A stretch of DNA of 64,000 bases, from contig CP053449.1 in the NCBI GenBank assembly GCA_013285465.1, positions 1,946,735 to 2,010,734 of the forward strand, in the 5' to 3' direction. Shown here piece by piece: positions 17,087-25,560 of the stretch. Under the pieces are notes generated by a model. It ran no database searches. It had not been told where the DNA came from and was given only the letters and a program-made list of their open reading frames with translations. The translations under genes were made by a program, and so were the position numbers. How positions within the stretch are numbered: the first letter of the stretch is position 1; the number at the start of each line of letters is the position of its first letter. Origin of the DNA: Pseudomonadota bacterium (GTDB lineage Bacteria; Pseudomonadota; Alphaproteobacteria; Micavibrionales; CSBR16-224).

Positions 17087-17383
17087 TTACATTTTTAGAA
17101 ATTCCATCAGCTTTTCCAGCTGCGCCTGCGATAAAGCCCCCGGCGTTTTCAGCGCCGCCAGCATGTCCTCTTCGCTTTTATTCAGCAGATCCGCCGTATC
17201 GGCAAGCTTGTCTGCTGCAACCACATAAGTCTGCAGCATGGTTCCGCAGGTGGAATAATCCCCTTCAGCCATTAATTCTTCGCATTCTTCAAAAATCGCC
17301 TCCAGAAATGCGGAATCTTCGCGGGCGCGCTCCAGAAAAACCTCTTCAACATCTCGTAATCTTGGATCATCTTGTCTTGCCAT
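17087..17383 (-). CDS. Small helical protein, possible antitoxin-like (HigA-type) fold
   Basis: This 98-residue cytoplasmic protein is acidic and all-helical. Its middle (RAREDSAFLEAIFEECEELMAEGDYSTCGTMLQTYV..) follows the spacing of short proteins annotated as addiction-module antidotes, where a 'DPAFRRALLREAIEALLAGD..G..LLRDYV' segment precedes the HTH. The HTH-like remainder here (LADTADLLNKSEEDMLAAL..GALSQAQLEKLMEFL) would fit, but the similarity is judged by eye and weak. No toxin partner is adjacent. It is transcribed alone on the minus strand toward the shared terminator. Confidence 0.6.
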   Translation of the reverse strand: MARQDDPRLRDVEEVFLERAREDSAFLEAIFEECEELMAEGDYSTCGTMLQTYVVAADKLADTADLLNKSEEDMLAALKTPGALSQAQLEKLMEFLKM

Positions 17384-17590
17384 GTTCTTCTTTTACCCTA
17401 TATTATTTTTTAAATTCAAGAGGGCGCACCAAACGCCGCCGCATCCTGCGGACTGAGCTTTTTGAACCACTTCGTGAAAAATCCGTCTTTATATTCTCTT
17501 ATCTTCATAAATGACATAATACAGTCAATTTATTAGCAAATTATGAACCGCGTTACCCGGAACACAAATGCTGCAAAGCTGGCTCTTTCC

Positions 17591-17619
17591 TTGACAAAAC
17601 AGCCTTATTCTCATACAGT
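17591..17619 (+). promoter_or_regulatory. Promoter ahead of the kdsB operon
   Basis: TTGACA (17591-17596) and TACAGT (17614-17619) lie 17 bases apart. Transcription would begin about 40 bases ahead of the small gene at 17668. The rest of the 17384-17667 gap shows no other clear feature. Confidence 0.65.
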
Positions 17620-17667
17620 GCGCCCATACTGAAAAACCTGTTAATCCCTTATAAGGAGAGCCCCGCA

Positions 17668-17940
17668 ATGGTTATGCCCCGCAATATGAATGTTCAATTG
17701 AAAAAAGACGGCCAGACCGTTTATGAAACCACTTGCACACGCGGCTGCATTATGGAGCCGAATGAATTTCAAAGCGTTGTCAAAGAAGCGCTTGGCCGTT
17801 TCGAAAAAGACGGGAATGACAAAAACGACTGGACATCCGTCGCGGTCGGACAGCGCGAAGTAACCAAAGAGGAATTCGAGAAAATGGGTGCACAGCGTCC
17901 GAATTTCCGCCGCCGTCCCGGCAAATTTTTCGGGCTTTAA
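17668..17940 (+). CDS. Hypothetical protein, 90 residues
   Basis: I do not recognise this protein. It is small and basic and begins MVMPRNMNVQLKKDGQTVYETTC, with two nearby cysteines (TTCTRGCIME), a helical middle (FQSVVKEALGRFEK) and a basic end RRRPGKFFGL. AAGGAGAG precedes the ATG at good distance and a TTGACA/TACAGT promoter stands upstream. It is therefore very likely expressed as the first gene of the unit that continues into kdsB eight bases later. Confidence 0.75.
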   Translation: MVMPRNMNVQLKKDGQTVYETTCTRGCIMEPNEFQSVVKEALGRFEKDGNDKNDWTSVAVGQREVTKEEFEKMGAQRPNFRRRPGKFFGL

Positions 17941-17948
17941 GCTGACGC

Positions 17949-18764
17949 ATGAGCAACGCCGCAATCATCATCCCCGCCCGCTATCACTCGACGCGCCTTC
18001 CCGGGAAGCCGCTGGAGAAGATTGCCGGAAAAACCATGCTGGCGCGCGTCGGTGAAATCGCCGCGCTTGCCGCAAAAATGATCGGCGGTGCGGAAATTCT
18101 GGTTGCCACCGAAGATAAACGCATCATTGACCATGCCACGGAATGCGGGTTGCGCGGCGTCATGACCTCCAGCTCTTGCAAAACCGGCTCGGACCGTGCG
18201 TTGGAAGCCATCAGCCATCTTGAACACCGCCCCGATTTTATCGTTAATCTGCAAGGTGACGCGCCGCTGACCCCGCCCGATTTCGTCGCCGCGGTCTTAA
18301 GCGAATTCCAGAACAATCCCGATCTGGAAGTTGTCACGCCTGTTGTCCGTATGGGCTGGGACGAACTTGATGCCTTCCGCGAACAGAAAAAGGACACGCC
18401 GTTCAGCGGCACGACCGCCATTCTGGGCAGGGATAACGAGGCATTGTGGTTTTCAAAGAATATCATCCCCTCCATCCGCCATGAGGACGAGCTGCGGAAA
18501 AGCAAAAAGCTGTCTCCCGTTTACCGCCATATCGGCATTTACGGCTTCCGCGCCGATATCCTGAAGCAATTCGTGAAACTGCCGCAAAGCCGTTATGAAG
18601 TGCTGGAAGGGCTGGAACAGCTGCGTATGCTGGAAAACAATATCAGCGTTAAAGCCACCGTGGTTGATTACAAAGGCCGTCCCGCCATGTCGGGCATTGA
18701 TTCCCCCGAGGATATTGTCCGTGCCGAGGAATTGCTGGCAACCTTCGGAGAAATTGCGGCATGA
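17949..18764 (+). CDS. kdsB: 3-deoxy-manno-octulosonate cytidylyltransferase KdsB
   Basis: KdsB couples Kdo to CTP, giving CMP-Kdo for lipopolysaccharide inner-core synthesis. The 271 residues begin AIIIPARYHSTRLPGKPL, the nucleotide-binding signature. Then come EILVATEDKRI, VMTSSSCKTGSDR and, near the C-terminus, YRHIGIYGFRADIL and VDYKGRPAMSGIDSPEDI. The usual QGDEP block reads NLQGDAPLTPP: the metal-binding Asp is kept while the following Glu is Ala. This may reflect a lineage variant or altered sugar preference. The stop overlaps the next start by four bases (ATGA). Its operon also contains a phosphatase and a zeta-like kinase. Confidence 0.9.
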   Translation: MSNAAIIIPARYHSTRLPGKPLEKIAGKTMLARVGEIAALAAKMIGGAEILVATEDKRIIDHATECGLRGVMTSSSCKTGSDRALEAISHLEHRPDFIVNLQGDAPLTPPDFVAAVLSEFQNNPDLEVVTPVVRMGWDELDAFREQKKDTPFSGTTAILGRDNEALWFSKNIIPSIRHEDELRKSKKLSPVYRHIGIYGFRADILKQFVKLPQSRYEVLEGLEQLRMLENNISVKATVVDYKGRPAMSGIDSPEDIVRAEELLATFGEIAA

Positions 18765-19414
18765 CGACAAGGCTTTTGGTCGCAAGACACGGCAATACTT
18801 TTTCCCCCGGCGATATTCTGTGCCGCGTCGGTGCGGGAACCGATATCCCGCTGGTGGAAAGCGGATGCCGTCAGGGCCGCTTGCTCGGGCAGTTTCTTGC
18901 CAAAGAAAATCTTATCCCCGATCTGGTTTATTCCAGCCGTTTAAAACGCGCTGTGGAAACCGCGCAGCTGGCGCTGGCGGAAATGCCCCTGCCTGCGCCT
19001 TTGACGCTGCGGCAGGATGATATTTTCAACGAAATTGATTACGGTATTGACGAAGGAAAGCCCGAGGATGAGGTCATCGCCCGCCTTGGCGCAGATGCCT
19101 TAAAAGCCTGGGATCAGGATGCGATCGTGCCCGCAGGCTGGAAAGTTGACCCGCAGGCGCTGATTCAAAACTGGCTGGATTTCGGCGCAGAGATTGCGCA
19201 AAAACATGCGGGAAAAACCGTTCTAGTCGTCACCTCGAACGGCATCGCCCGTTTTGCGCCCTATCTGACAGGGGATTTTGACGGTTTCAAGGCGCAGCAT
19301 AATATCAAACTGTCCACCGGTGCGGTGTCGCGGCTGGATTATGACGGTAAAAACTGGCACACCGTATTCTGGAATGAACCCCCAAAAAAATACATAAATG
19401 CGGTATACGTATGA
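18761..19414 (+). CDS. Histidine phosphatase family protein (phosphoglycerate mutase-like)
   Basis: The 217 residues show the branch-1 histidine phosphatase pattern. The catalytic LLVARHGNT lies at the N-terminus. A VYSSRLKRAVETAQLA block carries the second phosphate-binding arginine. An acidic NEIDYGIDEGKPEDE segment supplies the general acid. VVTSNGIARF replaces the common second-His block (V.HG..) with S-N-G, which deviates from the usual pattern. The substrate is unknown. Four-base overlaps with kdsB before it and the kinase after it show it is translated as part of one operon. Confidence 0.85.
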   Translation: MTTRLLVARHGNTFSPGDILCRVGAGTDIPLVESGCRQGRLLGQFLAKENLIPDLVYSSRLKRAVETAQLALAEMPLPAPLTLRQDDIFNEIDYGIDEGKPEDEVIARLGADALKAWDQDAIVPAGWKVDPQALIQNWLDFGAEIAQKHAGKTVLVVTSNGIARFAPYLTGDFDGFKAQHNIKLSTGAVSRLDYDGKNWHTVFWNEPPKKYINAVYV

Positions 19415-20109
19415 TAACACCTCAGGAAAAAATGGAGATTTTCTCCCTGTTTCTGAAAGCCCATCAAGACGGCACGGAGGAACGTACGGACACGCCCGTC
19501 ATTTACGTGATTGCCGGCGGCATCGGCGCGGGCAAGACCTCTTTCCGCAAAAATCTGCTGGCCAAAGGCCGCCTGCCCGAAGATGCCGTCTTACATGACC
19601 CTGATGCGGTGATGCAGGCGCTGCCCGGCTATCTGAAAATGATGGAGGAAACGGGTGATGCCGCCCGCGCCTTTGAAACATGGGAAATGCCTGCGCGCTT
19701 TCTGGCCGAGGAAATCCTCTCCGCCGCCGTCTGGTCACAACGCGATGTGATTTATGAGCGCACCTGCGCCATTGAAACCGCCCCCGATTTTTTGAAAAAC
19801 ATCAAAAAACAGGGTTACCGTATCGAAATGCATCTGCTGCATACCGATCTGGACACGGCGCTGACCCGCGCCCGCCGCCGCGAGGATGAGGAAGGCCGCC
19901 ACACGCCGCAAAGCGTTATTCGGGAGCGTTATGCCGCCCTGCTGCGTTTATGGCCTGAATACCGCCGGATTGCCGACAGAATTGCCCTTTACGACAATAC
20001 GGAGACCGATACCCCCTTCCGCCCCGTTTTTGCCGCAGAAGGCACGGAGGAACGCATTTTTGCCGAAGATCTCTATGCGCTGTTCACAGATGGAGACAAA
20101 GCGGCATAA
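19411..20109 (+). CDS. Zeta-toxin-like P-loop kinase
   Basis: The 232-residue protein has Walker A in VIAGGIGAGKTSFRKNLL near residue 35. After it come LHDPDAVMQALPGY and DVIYERTCAIETAPDFLKNIKKQGY, then HLLHTDLDTALTRARRREDEEGRH with clustered arginines. This is the layout of zeta toxin/UDP-N-acetylglucosamine kinase-like proteins. True zeta toxins phosphorylate UDP-GlcNAc and poison wall synthesis, and are paired with an epsilon antitoxin. No small antitoxin gene is present here, and the gene sits at the end of a kdsB operon. A housekeeping small-molecule kinase is therefore as likely as a toxin. It overlaps the phosphatase gene by four bases. Confidence 0.8.
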   Translation: MITPQEKMEIFSLFLKAHQDGTEERTDTPVIYVIAGGIGAGKTSFRKNLLAKGRLPEDAVLHDPDAVMQALPGYLKMMEETGDAARAFETWEMPARFLAEEILSAAVWSQRDVIYERTCAIETAPDFLKNIKKQGYRIEMHLLHTDLDTALTRARRREDEEGRHTPQSVIRERYAALLRLWPEYRRIADRIALYDNTETDTPFRPVFAAEGTEERIFAEDLYALFTDGDKAA

Positions 20110-20135
20110 AGGGAGGCTTTTCACCGCATCCCCTC

Positions 20136-20164
20136 TTGACAGTTTTTCGAAATTGGAATAATTA
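20136..20164 (+). promoter_or_regulatory. Promoter of tRNA-Val
   Basis: TTGACA (20136-20141), a 17-base spacer and TAATTA (20159-20164) lie just ahead of the tRNA gene. The predicted start is close to the mature 5' end. Confidence 0.5.
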
Positions 20165-20181
20165 TAACCCTTCTCAATTGA

Positions 20182-20257
20182 GGGCGATTAGCTCAGCTGG
20201 GAGAGCGACTGGTTTACACCCAGTAGGTCGGCGGTTCGATCCCGTCATCGCCCACCA
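20182..20257 (+). tRNA. tRNA-Val (anticodon UAC)
   Basis: A complete 76-base cloverleaf can be drawn. The acceptor stem is GGGCGAT/ATCGCCC and the D-arm contains AGCTCAGCTGGGAGAGC. The anticodon stem CTGG/CCAG encloses loop TTTACAC (anticodon TAC), and the T-arm contains GGTTCGATCC. The 3' end A-CCA is encoded. It reads GUA-type valine codons. Confidence 0.95.
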
Positions 20258-20296
20258 TTTTCCTTTTATTTATGTGATATGTTGTCGGCGTGATTA

Positions 20297-21019
20297 TTAC
20301 ATCGTGCGGAATAGATCATCCGACATCACGCCGGCCGCCAGTGCGACCAGATAGATCGGCAGCACCGTCCACAGCGTATCGGAGGGTACCCAGACTTTGC
20401 CGGCGTCTTTTTGCCGCACATAGCGGTCGCCCGCGCCGTCATTGTAATATTGGTAATAATCCTCGACCCGCCAGAAGCCGAGCGCCAGTGACAGGAAATT
20501 CAGCATGGCAAAAAACTGCCAGCGCAGTTTGAAAAACAGTTGCGGCGCATCGCCGACCGCCAGATAGCTGAGCAGCGGCAGCGACAGCCAGCAGCACAGC
20601 ACCACAACCAGCATCATCGACAGATTCGCCCAGAAACGCAGCGGTTTGTCATTGGGCGGAATTTTCCGGCGCGGCAGCCGGTATTTCCTGCCGAAACGCG
20701 CCCCCAGCATCAACAGCACCACGGCGGAAAGCGCAAATAAACAGCCGCCCGCCATCTGGAATATTTTTGTCCCCGTTGCGCCACACATATTATCCGACAT
20801 CTGGCAGGCCATATCCCGCGCCAGAGAATTCACATCCATCAGGAAAATCTTGAAAACCGACAGCCATGCCATCGCCAATGCTCCATAGCGCAGCCACAGC
20901 GTTTCACGGCAGATGCCGCGTTTCATCACATAAAAAGCGAAAAACAGCAGCAAAGGCGCAACAGCGTAATAAAGGAACTTCACGAAGGGGACGCAATAGA
21001 CCCAGCAAAGAACAAACAT
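20297..21019 (-). CDS. Multi-pass membrane protein of unknown function
   Basis: The 240-residue protein has about six hydrophobic segments: residues ~5-30, 45-62, ~85-106, ~128-155, ~165-182 and ~220-235. Short charged loops separate them, one of which contains two cysteines (MACQMSDNMCGATG). I do not recognise a family; the fold could be DUF2339-like or exporter-like, but nothing specific supports that. It is transcribed away from arginase, with 171 bases between the starts, and ends shortly after the convergent tRNA gene. Confidence 0.7.
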   Translation of the reverse strand: MFVLCWVYCVPFVKFLYYAVAPLLLFFAFYVMKRGICRETLWLRYGALAMAWLSVFKIFLMDVNSLARDMACQMSDNMCGATGTKIFQMAGGCLFALSAVVLLMLGARFGRKYRLPRRKIPPNDKPLRFWANLSMMLVVVLCCWLSLPLLSYLAVGDAPQLFFKLRWQFFAMLNFLSLALGFWRVEDYYQYYNDGAGDRYVRQKDAGKVWVPSDTLWTVLPIYLVALAAGVMSDDLFRTM

Positions 21020-21190
21020 GAATAAAGTACCTTTAAAAAATATCTCCCGCTTTCATCATAAAATATTTGTAAAAAGAAAGCGACAATATAATCAAGGGTA
21101 TAAAAGCCTCTCTCATTTCCCATGACAGGTCAGGCAAAAATTGCTAACATGACGCCGCCTCATAAGTTTCAGGAAATATTGTGAATTAAG

Positions 21191-22117
21191 ATGTCAGAAC
21201 ACCATATCGAAATCATCCGCTATGACTGCGGCTGGGGTTGCCGCGACCACGGCTGCGAAGACGGCCCCTACCATCTTGACGAAGAGGCGCTGACCGATGG
21301 TCTGCAAGCGCTGGGGCATCATGTCATGTGGCATGATTCCCTGCATATCCGTGAAATGGCGGAACATGATTTCATGAAAGACAAAGACACGGCGCTGCCG
21401 ATTGTGGCCGAGGCCGTATTGCGTCTTGCCCGCGCCGCTGAAAATGCCGTCCTGCAAGGGCGCATCCCCGTTGTCATCGGCGGCGACCATACCGCCGCCA
21501 TCGGCACATGGTCGGGTATTATTACCGCGCATGACGCTTTTCAGGAATTCGGTCTGGTCTGGCTGGACGCGCATCTGGATGCGCATACGCCGGAAACCGC
21601 GCATGAAGGCAAATGGGGCGGATGGTGGCACGGTATGCCCGTTGCCTGTCTGGCAGGTGAAGGTGTTGACGAACTGACACGGCTTTCCGCACCGCAAACC
21701 AAAATCGACATGGCGCATTTCAGTCTGATCGGCGCCCGCAGCTATGAGCCGGGCGAAGCGGAGTTTATGGACCGCCACAATGCCCGTTTTTACAAAATAC
21801 CCGAAGTCGCCGAACGCGGCTTTGACGATATTTTCACAACCTCTCTCGCCCGCGCCGCCACCGGCACGAAAGGTTTCGGCCTCTCCGTTGATCTGGACGG
21901 TTTTGACCCCGCCGATGCCCCCGGCGTCGGCACCAATGAGAAAGGCGGCTTATCCGCCCGTGATGCCCTTGCCGCCTTCAAAGGCGTTTCCGCCCATCCG
22001 CTGTTCCGCGGCATCGAAGTCGTTGAATATAATCCCCATAAAGATCAGGACGGCAAAACGGCACGGTTGATTAACGAGATTCTCTTCGCTGTTTTTGCCC
22101 CAAAAACCAATGATTAG
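21191..22117 (+). CDS. Arginase family enzyme, probably arginase
   Basis: Ureohydrolases hydrolyse arginine, agmatine or related guanidino compounds with a di-manganese centre. The metal ligands are visible: GGDHTAAIGT, WLDAHLDAHTPETA (DAHxDxH-type) and SVDLDGFDPADAPG (DxDxxDP). The TPETAHEGKWGGWWHGMP segment and the DPADAPGVGT..GGLS context favour arginase over agmatinase. The N-terminus (RYDCGWGCRDHGCEDGPYHL) is Cys-rich and unlike standard arginases. An ornithine aminotransferase at 31.5-32.7 kb could take the ornithine product. The length of 308 residues is typical. It stands alone ahead of motA. Confidence 0.85.
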   Translation: MSEHHIEIIRYDCGWGCRDHGCEDGPYHLDEEALTDGLQALGHHVMWHDSLHIREMAEHDFMKDKDTALPIVAEAVLRLARAAENAVLQGRIPVVIGGDHTAAIGTWSGIITAHDAFQEFGLVWLDAHLDAHTPETAHEGKWGGWWHGMPVACLAGEGVDELTRLSAPQTKIDMAHFSLIGARSYEPGEAEFMDRHNARFYKIPEVAERGFDDIFTTSLARAATGTKGFGLSVDLDGFDPADAPGVGTNEKGGLSARDALAAFKGVSAHPLFRGIEVVEYNPHKDQDGKTARLINEILFAVFAPKTND

Positions 22118-22197
22118 CCATTGAGTTTGACGGGCAGCTGCGCCATACTGAAGCAAGAAGAATAACCGAAAAAAACAACAGCTTTTAAAAAATCTCC

Positions 22198-23061
22198 ATG
22201 CTCAAACTCCTCGGACATCTCGGCGTCGTTCTCTGCACCCTCGGCGGTTATGTTGCGCTGGGCGGACATCTCGCCGTTCTGAACCAGCCTTTTGAGTTTG
22301 TCATCATTTTCGGTACCGGCATGATGGCTTTTCTGGTCGCGAACTCCGTGCCGCTGGTCAAGCATTGCCTGAAAGATATGGGCAGCATCTATAAAAAGCC
22401 GAAATACAATAAGGATTCCTATCTGGAACTGCTCAGCATGCTCTATACGATTTTCCGGATGGCCCGCACAAAAGGCTGGCTGGCGCTGGAGCAGCATATC
22501 GAAGAACCGCAAAACAGCGATATCTTCCAGAAATTTCCCGAATTTTACAGCGACCATCACGCCGTGACCTTTTTTACCGATTATCTGCGTATTATTTCGC
22601 TCGGTTCGGAAAACCCCTATGAGCTGGAAGCGCTGATGGATGAGGAAATCGACACCATGTCCGAAGAACGCGGTCATACCTCGCACGCCGTCCAGACACT
22701 GGCCGACGGTCTGCCTGCGCTGGGTATCGTTGCCGCGGTTCTGGGTGTGATCAAAACCATGGGAGCGATTACCGAACCGCCGGAAGTCCTCGGTCATTTG
22801 ATTGGCGGTGCGCTTGTCGGAACATTCCTCGGGGTCTGGCTGTCTTACGGCTGGGTCGCGCCGATCGCCAATGCGATTAAAGAGCGCAACGATGCCGAAA
22901 TGAAATATTACCAATGTATCAAAGTCTGCATTATGGCGTTCCTGCAGGGCGCCGCGCCGCAGGTTTCCGTCGAATTCGGCCGCAAAATTCTGCTGCACGG
23001 CACACAGCCGAGCTTTGCCGAGGTCGAGGAAGCCACGCAGGCCGTCAGCATTCCGACCTGA
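22198..23061 (+). CDS. motA: Flagellar motor stator protein MotA
   Basis: MotA and MotB form the proton-driven stator around the flagellar motor. The 287 residues match the long proteobacterial MotA. Two N-terminal hydrophobic segments come first (LGVVLCTLGGYVALGGH and VIIFGTGMMAFLVA), then a cytoplasmic domain with charged residues. Two more membrane segments follow (LPALGIVAAVLGVIKTMGAI and LIGGALVGTFLGVWLSYGWV). The PALGIVAAVLGVIKTMG block is the family signature. motB follows after 42 bases. The rest of the flagellar genes are not next to this pair. Confidence 0.95.
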   Translation: MLKLLGHLGVVLCTLGGYVALGGHLAVLNQPFEFVIIFGTGMMAFLVANSVPLVKHCLKDMGSIYKKPKYNKDSYLELLSMLYTIFRMARTKGWLALEQHIEEPQNSDIFQKFPEFYSDHHAVTFFTDYLRIISLGSENPYELEALMDEEIDTMSEERGHTSHAVQTLADGLPALGIVAAVLGVIKTMGAITEPPEVLGHLIGGALVGTFLGVWLSYGWVAPIANAIKERNDAEMKYYQCIKVCIMAFLQGAAPQVSVEFGRKILLHGTQPSFAEVEEATQAVSIPT

Positions 23062-23103
23062 TCGGAAGCCGGCAGACGTCAATTTTAGGGAAGCCGCAGA
23101 AAT

Positions 23104-24105
23104 ATGGCCGATGATGAAAAACGTCCGATAATCATCCGTAAGGTGAAAAAGAACAAAGGCGGCGGCCATCACGGCGGCGCATGGAAAGTGGCCTATGCCG
23201 ATTTCGTGACGGCCATGATGGCCTTCTTCCTGCTGCTTTGGCTTTTGAATGTGACAACGGATGAGCAGAAGGCGCTGATCTCCTCCTATTTCTCCCCTGC
23301 TGATCCGCGTATTGCCACCTCCGTCAGCGGCTCCGGCGGTGTGCTGGGCGGGTTGACGGTTTCGCCGGACGGCGCGATGGCGCATCAGAAAGACCCCACG
23401 GTTTCTTTCCCCGGCACACTGCGTCCCGACGGCACGAAAAACACCCCTGATGATTTGCAGAATGTTGCCGATAAGGAACTGGAGGCCGAATTACAGCGCC
23501 GTGAACAGGAACGTTTTGAAAAAGTCGAGGAACAGATCCGTCAGGCGATTGAAACCGTGCCGGAGCTGAAAAATCTGGCGCAAAATCTGCTGATTGACCA
23601 GACCCCGGAAGGACTGCGTATCCAGATCGTCGATCAGGAAGGCAAGCCGATGTTCCCGCTGGGAAAATCCGAGCCGCTGCCCGAAGCCCTGCTGCTGTTG
23701 AAGCTGGTCACACGCGTTATCATGGATTTGCCGAATATGATCTCCATCCGCGGCCATACGGATTCCCTGCAATATGGCGCAGGAGCCGCCTATACGAACT
23801 GGGAGCTTTCCGCCGACCGTGCCAATGCCAGCCGCCGCGCCATGCTGGATTACAAGCTTGATCTGAAACGGATTGAAAATGTCATGGGCAAGGCCGACCG
23901 TGAACATCTGGTCAAAGACGACCCGACCTCGGCCCGCAACCGCCGCATTACGATTATTCTGCTGAAAGAAGCCCTTGTACCGGGACTGCGGAAAACGGAG
24001 AAAAAGCCGAAAACACCGGCTGCCCAGCCGAAAAAACCGGAGAATGCCAAGCCGCTGCCGAAACAGCCGCATAAACGTGAAGAAGGTATTATCTATTTCC
24101 CGTGA
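23104..24105 (+). CDS. motB: Flagellar motor stator protein MotB
   Basis: The 333 residues contain the plug/transmembrane start GGHHGGAWKVAYADFVTAMMAFFLLLW, with the essential aspartate in YADFVTAMM. The periplasmic C-terminal OmpA-like peptidoglycan-binding domain contains MISIRGHTDSLQY, NWELSADRANASRR and RRITIILLKE. The last ~35 residues are a Lys/Pro-rich tail beyond the usual end. It forms an operon with motA. Its 3' end overlaps the convergent exchanger gene by 13 bases. Confidence 0.95.
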   Translation: MADDEKRPIIIRKVKKNKGGGHHGGAWKVAYADFVTAMMAFFLLLWLLNVTTDEQKALISSYFSPADPRIATSVSGSGGVLGGLTVSPDGAMAHQKDPTVSFPGTLRPDGTKNTPDDLQNVADKELEAELQRREQERFEKVEEQIRQAIETVPELKNLAQNLLIDQTPEGLRIQIVDQEGKPMFPLGKSEPLPEALLLLKLVTRVIMDLPNMISIRGHTDSLQYGAGAAYTNWELSADRANASRRAMLDYKLDLKRIENVMGKADREHLVKDDPTSARNRRITIILLKEALVPGLRKTEKKPKTPAAQPKKPENAKPLPKQPHKREEGIIYFP

Positions 24106-25403
24106 TGATAAGCGGTACGCATCGCCGCAAGTCTGGCAGGCGCAAAGCCTTCCGCCTGTTGCCGCTGTTCGACCACTGTCTGCTCCTGCTGCGCGGATTT
24201 GTTTCTATCGGCATCAGCCGCCGCGCCCGGATCCAGAACGACGCTCGCCGCCGTAAAGGCCGTATAAAGCCCCAATGCGCCAAAACCCTGCCAGCGCTTG
24301 AGGGATCCTTTGTTTTTATTCAGGAACATCGCCGTGGCAGACAATGCCGCCGCACCGACAAAGGCACCGATATTCAAAAGGCCCATCGCGCTTCCCAGAC
24401 CGAAAGCCAATGGTACCGCCGTTCCCGCCAAAGCCAGCGCACCGCCGACCATCAGCACATTAAAGATATTTGATCCCAGAATATTGCCCAGCGCCATATC
24501 GCTTTTGCCCTGCAAGGCCGATTTGACCGTCACGGCCAGTTCCGGCAGTGAGGTCCCGATCGCAACCCCCAATGCACCGACCAGCGCAGGCGTAACGCCC
24601 AAACCGATGGCCGTTGCCGATGCCGCCGTCACCAGCAGTTTTGCGGATGCAACCAGCCCCGCAACGCCGGCCACGCCCCAGGCGGCGTTAAACCATTTCG
24701 GCATTTTGCCTTCTGCCGTATTATCATCATCTTCTTCGGGCGCGAAACCGTTCTTTTTATCTTGCTGCGCCACTTTTGTCGCGCGCCAGATATAAGCGCC
24801 CAGCCCAACCAGCATTGCGCCGCCCATCACCGGATTCAGAACACCCATTGCCATCTGTCCGGCGAATAGCGCCGTCGTGCCCAACATCACAGCCGTATTG
24901 AATTTCCAGCTTGCCCCTTTGGAATTGACAGGCTTGATCGCCGCTCCCGCCCCCAGAACCAGCAGAATATTCGCAATATTTGATCCGATGATATTTCCAA
25001 CAGCCATATCCGGCACGCCTGCCATGATCGAGCCGATTGACACCGCCAGCTCCGGCAAAGAGGTGACAATGCCAAGGCCGATCCCGAGAAGAATCGGCGG
25101 AATACCGAGCTTCGCACCCAGAGAAGACGCGTTATTCGCAACGACATCGCTGGTTTTTGTCAGCAGCCAGATGCTGCCCATTGCCACCGCCGCCGCACCG
25201 ATGGTTGTTGCCATCATAGGGGTTGCCAAAGCCGTTGTCGCCAGCAGAACCGAGCCTGCAATCGCTGCGGGCTGCAGCAGATCGCCGCGCAGAAAACCGC
25301 CTGTCTGCTTGCCATTGGCGCAAGCCTGCTGCCAAAAGCGGCGCAACGCCCCTGCTTCTACAGCTTTTACCTGTTTTTTCTGATTGGTTTTCGCCGCCGT
25401 CAT
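24093..25403 (-). CDS. Calcium/sodium (cation) antiporter, CaCA family
   Basis: The protein has ten or more hydrophobic segments and two inverted alpha-repeats. The first carries GIGLGIVTSLPELAVSIGSIMAG..DMAVGNIIGSNIANILLVLG. The second carries GVAIGTSLPELAVTVKSALQGKSDMALGNILGSNIFNVLMVGG. This duplicated SLPEL..GNIxGSNI pattern is the signature of the YrbG-like branch of the family and supplies the ion-binding Glu/Asn residues. ATG 25403 (436 residues) is preceded by GGGGTA; an upstream TTG at 25418 is less likely. The N-terminus has a basic ~35-residue cytoplasmic extension. It converges on motB and overlaps it by 13 bases. Confidence 0.92.
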   Translation of the reverse strand: MTAAKTNQKKQVKAVEAGALRRFWQQACANGKQTGGFLRGDLLQPAAIAGSVLLATTALATPMMATTIGAAAVAMGSIWLLTKTSDVVANNASSLGAKLGIPPILLGIGLGIVTSLPELAVSIGSIMAGVPDMAVGNIIGSNIANILLVLGAGAAIKPVNSKGASWKFNTAVMLGTTALFAGQMAMGVLNPVMGGAMLVGLGAYIWRATKVAQQDKKNGFAPEEDDDNTAEGKMPKWFNAAWGVAGVAGLVASAKLLVTAASATAIGLGVTPALVGALGVAIGTSLPELAVTVKSALQGKSDMALGNILGSNIFNVLMVGGALALAGTAVPLAFGLGSAMGLLNIGAFVGAAALSATAMFLNKNKGSLKRWQGFGALGLYTAFTAASVVLDPGAAADADRNKSAQQEQTVVEQRQQAEGFAPARLAAMRTAYHHGK

Positions 25404-25560
25404 AAAGACATACCCCAAAACATCATAAAGATTCCCACACCCGCTTGATGGAAACAGCCTATATTATTTTTATGGAAAATGCAAGTTAAAATGCGGTTTT
25501 AATACGAAAAAACCGTCTTTTCGTGACCGTCAAACGACCAATCTACTTACCCAAATGCAC

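Noticed and set aside
17411-17595. Possible small gene in the gap before the kdsB operon
   Set aside because: No frame with start, ribosome binding site and coding composition could be found; only a promoter near 17591-17619.
19411-20109. Toxin-antitoxin module
   Set aside because: The zeta-like kinase has no partner antitoxin within the operon, so it is described as a kinase and not as a module.
22114-23385. Long minus-strand open frame (423 codons) opposite motA
   Set aside because: The motA frame matches the stator family along its whole length; the antisense frame has no recognisable domain and low-complexity composition.
24093-24105. Frameshift between motB and the exchanger gene
   Set aside because: They are convergent genes with a 13-base overlap; both end normally.
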